Below the pieces are notes generated by a model that did not search any database, was not told the DNA's origin, and saw nothing but the letters and a program-made list of their open reading frames with translations. Positions 60,160-64,000 of a DNA stretch of 64,000 nt are shown piece after piece. Each line of letters begins with the position of its first letter. The stretch's first letter is position 1. The translations under genes and the position numbers were made by a program. This DNA is from Actinomycetes bacterium. Lineage in GTDB: Bacteria > Actinomycetota > Acidimicrobiia > Acidimicrobiales > RAAP-2. The stretch lies in contig JAJXZW010000001.1 in NCBI GenBank assembly GCA_021779855.1, positions 107,292 through 171,291 of the forward strand. Reading direction: 5' to 3'.

Positions 60160-60630
60160 TCAGGGGTCGCGGTGTCCGCTGCGATCGAGGACGTAGAGGC
60201 TCAGGACCAGCACCGCGACCACCCCGATGCCCACCCCGAGCGAGATGAGGGTGTGGTTGAAGTCGACGCCGGAGGTCGGCCCACCGAAACTCAGGTGGGC
60301 CGAGGCACTGAGGACGTCCCGGACGCCGGCGAGGATCCCGATGTAGAGGAAGGGCCGCACGGGCATGACGGCCGAGCGGAGTTGGCCCAGCACGGTGTAG
60401 GCGATGTCGAGGACGATGATGACGACCAGCACGCCGTCGATGGCCTGGATCGTGAGGTCGGTGAAGCTGGACTTGTGCTGCACGAACTGGACGAACGAAT
60501 GCACCAGGATCACGACCGAGAGCGCCCACAGGGCGACCACGACCGCGTACTCGAGCCCGACGATCAGTCGGCTCATGACGACGTCGAGTGAGGTGCTCCC
60601 CCGAGAGGTCGGTTCCGTGCGCTCGCTCAT
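60160..60630 (-). CDS. PsiE-like membrane protein
   Basis: A 156-residue protein with four hydrophobic segments, an IDGVLVVIIVLDIAYTVLG stretch and a VMPVRPFLYIGILAGVRDVL motif characteristic of the phosphate-starvation-inducible E (PsiE) family. The function is unknown in the family. ATG 60630 has TACATT 6 nt upstream, fitting a leaderless start; an upstream GTG would add ~66 low-complexity residues. It converges with the methyltransferase gene. Confidence 0.75.
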   Translation of the reverse strand: MSERTEPTSRGSTSLDVVMSRLIVGLEYAVVVALWALSVVILVHSFVQFVQHKSSFTDLTIQAIDGVLVVIIVLDIAYTVLGQLRSAVMPVRPFLYIGILAGVRDVLSASAHLSFGGPTSGVDFNHTLISLGVGIGVVAVLVLSLYVLDRSGHRDP

Positions 60631-60636
60631 CCGTGC

Positions 60637-60642
60637 AATGTA
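60637..60642 (-). promoter_or_regulatory. -10 element TACATT of the PsiE-like gene
   Basis: TACATT on the minus strand lies 6 nt from ATG 60630. Confidence 0.5.
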
Positions 60643-60736
60643 GCCAAGAGTCGGGTCGCGCGTCTCGAACGGTGAAGACGGACCCGGATGGGGAGCGTCG
60701 ATACTCCGGAAGCCTCGACGGAGTAGGACTGGTGGT

Positions 60737-61249
60737 GTGACGGGCGAATCCGAGGGAGGGGACGTGGCCGAGGAGCGGTCGATCGAGCAGCGCGGGCTGT
60801 GGTTCGAGGAGATGGACGAGGGCGTCACCTACCGCCACCGGCCCGGGCGCACGGCGACCGAGGCCGACAACGTGCTCTTCACCACCCTCACGATGAACCC
60901 CCAGCCCCTGCATCTCGACGCGGCCTGGTCGGCCGGCCAGGCCTTCGGCGAGCGGCTCGTGAACTCGATGTGGACGCTCTCGACCCTCGTGGGCCTCTCG
61001 GTGGGCCAGCTGACCCTGGGCACGCTCGTGGCCAACCTGGGGCTCACCGACGTCGCCTTCCCCCACCCGGTGCGCGTCGGCGACACCCTCTACGGCGAGT
61101 CGACGGTCCTCGCCAAGCGGCTCTCGCGCTCACGCCCGGGCGAGGGCGTCGTCGAGGTCGAGCACCGCGGGCTCAACCAGGACGGCGTGCTGGTCGCGCG
61201 CTGTCGGCGCACGATGCTCGTGCGCCTGCGCCCCGGGGTCGGGCGGTGA
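60737..61249 (+). CDS. MaoC-family acyl-CoA hydratase
   Basis: A 170-residue hot-dog-fold protein. The catalytic region is [23 protein letters not shown], with Asp and His of the hydratase-2 motif; [14 protein letters not shown] and [12 protein letters not shown] segments follow. It resembles itaconyl-/mesaconyl-CoA hydratase-type MaoC proteins. GTG 60737 has a weak TAGGAC just upstream. Its stop overlaps the CitE-like gene as GTGA. The pair matches the MaoC-CitE neighbours (Rv2499c-Rv2498c) of mycobacteria. Confidence 0.85.
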   Translation: MTGESEGGDVAEERSIEQRGLWFEEMDEGVTYRHRPGRTATEADNVLFTTLTMNPQPLHLDAAWSAGQAFGERLVNSMWTLSTLVGLSVGQLTLGTLVANLGLTDVAFPHPVRVGDTLYGESTVLAKRLSRSRPGEGVVEVEHRGLNQDGVLVARCRRTMLVRLRPGVGR

Positions 61250-62064
61250 GCTGGTCCTCGCCGGGCCCGGCCTGGCTCTTCTGCCCGGCCGACCGCCCCG
61301 AGCGGGTGGAGAAGGCCATCGCGCTAGCCGACCTCGCGATCGTCGACCTCGAGGACGGGGTCGCGCCCGAGCGCCGGGCCGCCGCCCGCGAGGCGCTCGG
61401 CGCGATCGCGGCGCCGCCGGAGAGCTACGTCGTGCGGCTCAATCCCGTCGGGACGGCCGACCACGCGGCCGACCTCGAGGCGCTCGAGCGCCTCGAGGTA
61501 CCCGTGGTGATGCTCGCCAAGACCGAGTCGGGGGCCCAGGTGGCCTCGCTCGCACCCCGACGCGTCGTCGCGCTGTGCGAGACGCCCCTCGGGCTGAGTC
61601 GTGTCGAGGAGATCGCGGCCGCGCCCAACGTGGTCGCCCTCATGTGGGGGGCCGAGGACCTGGCGGCCGGCCTCGGCGGGACCTCGAGCCGTCGGGCCGA
61701 CGGCTCGCTCAGCGACGCCAGCCGCTACGCCCGGGCGCGGACACTGCTCGCGGCGCGCCTCGCCGGGGTCGTCGCCCTCGACACGGTGCACGTGGCGATC
61801 GACGACGAGGCGGGGCTACGCGTCGAGGCGGCCGAGGCGGCGGCGATGGGCTTCGACGCGACGCCGTGCGTCCACCCGCGCCAGGTCGGGATCGTGCGCG
61901 ACGCGTACCGGCCCACGCCCGGCGAGCTCGACTTCGCGCGGCGGGTCCTCGACCTCTGGGCGGGGACCGAGGGGGTCATCCGCGTGGACGGGGTGATGGT
62001 CGACGGCCCGGTCGTCGCGCACGCCCGCCGGACGCTGCGCCGGGCCGGGGAGGCCACCGACTAG
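61246..62064 (+). CDS. CitE/HpcH-like acyl-CoA lyase
   Basis: A 272-residue TIM-barrel lyase with [28 protein letters not shown] (metal-binding acidic), [31 protein letters not shown] and [13 protein letters not shown], the full CitE-like pattern. Members cleave or form malyl-, citramalyl- or 3-hydroxy-acyl-CoA. Coupled to the MaoC hydratase, it would catalyse the last step of an itaconate- or leucine-type route giving acetyl-CoA and a ketoacid; the exact substrate is inferred. The stop shares CTAG with the convergent gene. Confidence 0.87.
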   Translation: MSWSSPGPAWLFCPADRPERVEKAIALADLAIVDLEDGVAPERRAAAREALGAIAAPPESYVVRLNPVGTADHAADLEALERLEVPVVMLAKTESGAQVASLAPRRVVALCETPLGLSRVEEIAAAPNVVALMWGAEDLAAGLGGTSSRRADGSLSDASRYARARTLLAARLAGVVALDTVHVAIDDEAGLRVEAAEAAAMGFDATPCVHPRQVGIVRDAYRPTPGELDFARRVLDLWAGTEGVIRVDGVMVDGPVVAHARRTLRRAGEATD

Positions 62065-62645
62065 GGGCGCGGCGCGGCGTCCTCAGCGAGGCCGGCGGTG
62101 GTCCCCGAGAGGACCTGCTGGTGGCCGAGGTCGAGCAGGCGGATCCAGCTCTGCTGGCCCATCGTGAGGCAGATGAACCCGGCGAGCTCGACCAGCTCCT
62201 CGTCGGAGAAGTGACGGTGCAGCCGTTCCCAGAACGCGTCGTCGGGGTTCAGCCGCCACGTGATGGCCTCGGCGTAGGCGAGGGCGGCGCGCTGGCGCTC
62301 GTCGTAGTCGGTGCTCGACTCGAAGTTGAGCAGGTCGTCGACGAGGTGCTCCTCGAGCCCACCGGCGCGCGCCTGCTCGGAGCGCTGGTTGCCGCAGTAG
62401 GCGCAGTTGACCGAGCGCGACACGTAGAGCCGGCAGAGCTCCTTCAGCTCGTGCTCGACCACGCCCTGGCGAAAGAGGGCCTCCCAGGCGTGGGCGAAGG
62501 ACCAGAACGCGGCCGGCGAGTGGGCGCGCACCGCCGAGCTCTCCGGTCGCGGTGTGCCCTCGGCGGCGCACCGGCGCAGCTCGGACATGACCTCCTCGGG
62601 CAGGGATGCGAGGTCGGGGTAGGGGATGCGCGGTCCGTCGGCCAT
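62061..62645 (-). CDS. Carboxymuconolactone decarboxylase/AhpD-like protein
   Basis: A 194-residue all-helical protein. The core LYVSRSVNCAYCGNQRSEQA carries the CxxC and downstream His-replacing residues of the AhpD-like group, with ALAYAEAITWRLNPDDAFW and LVELAGFICLTMG in the second half. Members are disulfide reductases or decarboxylases. The ATG at 62645 has TATCCT 7 nt upstream, a leaderless pattern. The partner and role are unknown. Confidence 0.82.
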   Translation of the reverse strand: MADGPRIPYPDLASLPEEVMSELRRCAAEGTPRPESSAVRAHSPAAFWSFAHAWEALFRQGVVEHELKELCRLYVSRSVNCAYCGNQRSEQARAGGLEEHLVDDLLNFESSTDYDERQRAALAYAEAITWRLNPDDAFWERLHRHFSDEELVELAGFICLTMGQQSWIRLLDLGHQQVLSGTTAGLAEDAAPRP

Positions 62646-62652
62646 GGCCTCG

Positions 62653-62658
62653 AGGATA
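62653..62658 (-). promoter_or_regulatory. -10 element TATCCT of the AhpD-like gene
   Basis: TATCCT on the minus strand lies 7 nt from ATG 62645. Confidence 0.5.
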
Positions 62659-63072
62659 GGTCGCCGGTGCGCCACGGCTCATCGCGCACCGCGGACGCCG
62701 GGCCCGGCCGGTCGTCAGGGCCCGACCACGAGCCCCGGACCGGTCCCCCCACCAGCCCGAGACGCGACGGTGACGGGCGGGGGAAGACACGGTGCTTCTC
62801 ATCAGGGATTCACGTGGGGTTGAGGCGCGGCCCCCGACACTCACAGGGAACTCCCAGTTGACCCCCTCGGCGCGGTCGGTCAAGACTGCCCCCAGCGGAC
62901 TCGCCCCCCGAGCCGGGCGAGTCGTCAGAGCGAGGGCCCCGCGGACACGAACGGACGGGGCGGTTCCGTGGGGCGCCAAGCGTCGTCGGGCGGTGCGAGG
63001 TCACCGGCGGGCGGTGGGTCGCGGGCGTGGGGCGGCATCGGTCTCCCTGGCTCCGGAGTTGGGAGGTGGCAC
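62659..63072. other. Intergenic region upstream of the DapB-like gene
   Basis: 414 bp with no supported gene. A possible promoter on the plus strand has TTGACC (62858-62863) and AAGACT (62882-62887) 18 nt apart. A short inverted repeat GCCCCG/CGGGGC follows near 62937-62962. Nothing else stands out. Confidence 0.35.
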
Positions 63073-63900
63073 ATGAGGATCGGACTCATCGGCTTTGGCC
63101 AGACCGGCACGGCGGTGGCGTCGGTCGTCCTCAATCGCCCGGGGCTCAGCCTCGAGTGGGTGGTGCGTCGCAGTGACAAGCTCGAGCTGCGCTCGGTGGC
63201 GGAGTTCCTGGGCGTCGACGCCCCGGCGGACGCGCGGGTCTTCCCCCTGGCCGCGTTCCCGGTCGACGAGCTGCTCGACGCGATGCCCGTCGACGTCATC
63301 ATCGACTTCTCGTCCGAGGGCGGGATCGACTACTACGGCGAGGCCGCGGCGCGGCGCGGCATCGCGATCGTGACGGCGATCTCGCACTACTCCGCCGACA
63401 AGGTGGAGCTGCTGGGCGAGTTGGGCGAGGAGACGGCCGTCCTGTGGTCGCCGAACATCACCGTCGGGATCAACTTCCTCATCCTCGCCGCCCAGACCCT
63501 CCGGCGGATCGCACCGAACGTCGACGTGGAGATCGTCGAGGAGCACTTCAAGTCCAAGGAGGGCGTATCGGGCACGGCCAACGTGATCGCCGAGACCCTC
63601 GAGGTGGATCCCCGCTCGGTCAAGTCCATCCGCGCCGGGGGCATCGTCGGGGTCCACGAGGTCCTCTTCGGCTTCCCCCAGCAGACCGTGCGGATCCGTC
63701 ACGAGTCGCTCTCGCGCGAGGCGTTTGGCAACGGCGCGATCTTCGCCGCGGAGAGGCTGGTGGGCCTGGCCCCCGGCCTGTACAAGATGGACGACCTCCT
63801 GGTGCCCTTCTTCAGTGACGGCTCCTCCCCGAGGCCGGTCACGCGCGGCGCGTGCGCCGCCTGTGCCGCCGCCGGCGACCTCGCGACGCTGCCCGGCTGA
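63073..63900 (+). CDS. DapB-like dehydrogenase
   Basis: A 275-residue NAD(P)-binding protein of the dihydrodipicolinate reductase fold: N-terminal GLIGFGQTGTAVASVVL, VDVIIDFSSEGGIDYYGEAA, NITVGINFLILAAQ, then VEIVEEHFKSKEGVSGTA. In classical DapB this last motif is EHHxHK-D-PSGTA; here the first His and the Lys remain but the second His is Phe. This fits a relative acting on another imine or amino acid, such as the diaminopentanoate dehydrogenase group, rather than certain lysine biosynthesis. The ATG follows GGGAGG. Two cysteines lie near the C-terminus. Confidence 0.8.
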   Translation: MRIGLIGFGQTGTAVASVVLNRPGLSLEWVVRRSDKLELRSVAEFLGVDAPADARVFPLAAFPVDELLDAMPVDVIIDFSSEGGIDYYGEAAARRGIAIVTAISHYSADKVELLGELGEETAVLWSPNITVGINFLILAAQTLRRIAPNVDVEIVEEHFKSKEGVSGTANVIAETLEVDPRSVKSIRAGGIVGVHEVLFGFPQQTVRIRHESLSREAFGNGAIFAAERLVGLAPGLYKMDDLLVPFFSDGSSPRPVTRGACAACAAAGDLATLPG

Positions 63901-64000
63901 GGACCGGGCTCGCGGGCGCCGCCGCCGACCGAGCGGGCCGGCCCCGGGGCGCGTAAGAAGGGGAGCGCACCGGACAGGTGAGGGTGTCCGTCGCAGGAGG

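Noticed and set aside
1..64000. tRNA, rRNA or mobile element genes
   Set aside because: No cloverleaf with a T-loop and no rRNA core sequence was noticed by eye, and no transposase or integrase protein is encoded. A covariance-model RNA search was not possible.

Overview
This window is very GC-rich and densely coding, with many GTG starts, overlapping start/stop codons and strong GC bias at third codon positions. It encodes a complete type IV pilus apparatus, a LLM flavin oxidoreductase, a Liv-type ABC transporter and several actinobacterial-type families. Together these point to an Actinomycetota chromosome, most plausibly an Acidimicrobiia-like lineage; that placement is an inference, because no rRNA gene is present. 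No tRNA, rRNA, CRISPR array, transposase or phage gene was found.

Layout. (1) 1-10538 is a surface-glycan locus: a partial FAD oxidoreductase, GT2 glycosyltransferases, a large GT-C-like membrane protein, small membrane and orphan proteins, galE, and two GH16 paralogues at 1747 and 8275. (2) 10706-14686 is a signalling block: a degenerate EAL-domain protein, a soluble hybrid histidine kinase and a convergent OmpR-type regulator. (3) 14843-18756 holds two GT-C-like membrane proteins with the prepilin peptidase pilD between them. (4) 18753-32020, on the minus strand, is the type IV pilus region: pilB, pilC, a PilW-like pilin, a 1390-residue pilin with about twelve Ig-like repeats, a PilX-like protein, a broken methyltransferase, pilA, pilT and a DUF429 protein. 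(5) 32021-36690 is gene-poor. It carries a LLM oxidoreductase, a methyltransferase, two decayed genes, hairpins and a five-copy 15-bp motif. (6) 36694-45944 is a second glycan or conjugate cluster: GT2s, a PIG-L deacetylase, a flippase, a CelD-like acyltransferase, an unusual phosphoribosyltransferase / kinase-like / HAD fusion and an APH-type kinase. (7) 45954-51539 holds a secreted phosphoesterase, asparaginase, an isocitrate/isopropylmalate-type dehydrogenase, an acyl-CoA ligase and a secreted orphan. (8) 51598-59185 is a catabolic and transport block: a GntR regulator, a FAH hydrolase, Liv ABC transporter genes with a LivM-LivG fusion, and a YoaK protein. (9) 59281-63900 holds a methyltransferase, a PsiE-like protein, a MaoC/CitE pair, a carboxymuconolactone decarboxylase-like protein and a DapB-like dehydrogenase.

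How they work together. PilB/PilT drive extension and retraction of a PilA fibre that is processed by PilD. The giant Ig-repeat pilin is a good candidate tip adhesin. PilB carries tandem MshEN motifs, which in other systems bind c-di-GMP, and a degenerate EAL protein is encoded elsewhere in the window. The GntR/FAH/Liv block appears tied together by repeated ACCAAT half-sites. Many genes have a TAnnnT-type -10 element only 6-9 nt before the start codon, which suggests widespread leaderless transcription. The 37998-45944 cluster, centred on the PRTase/HAD fusion, is the best candidate for an undescribed pathway.
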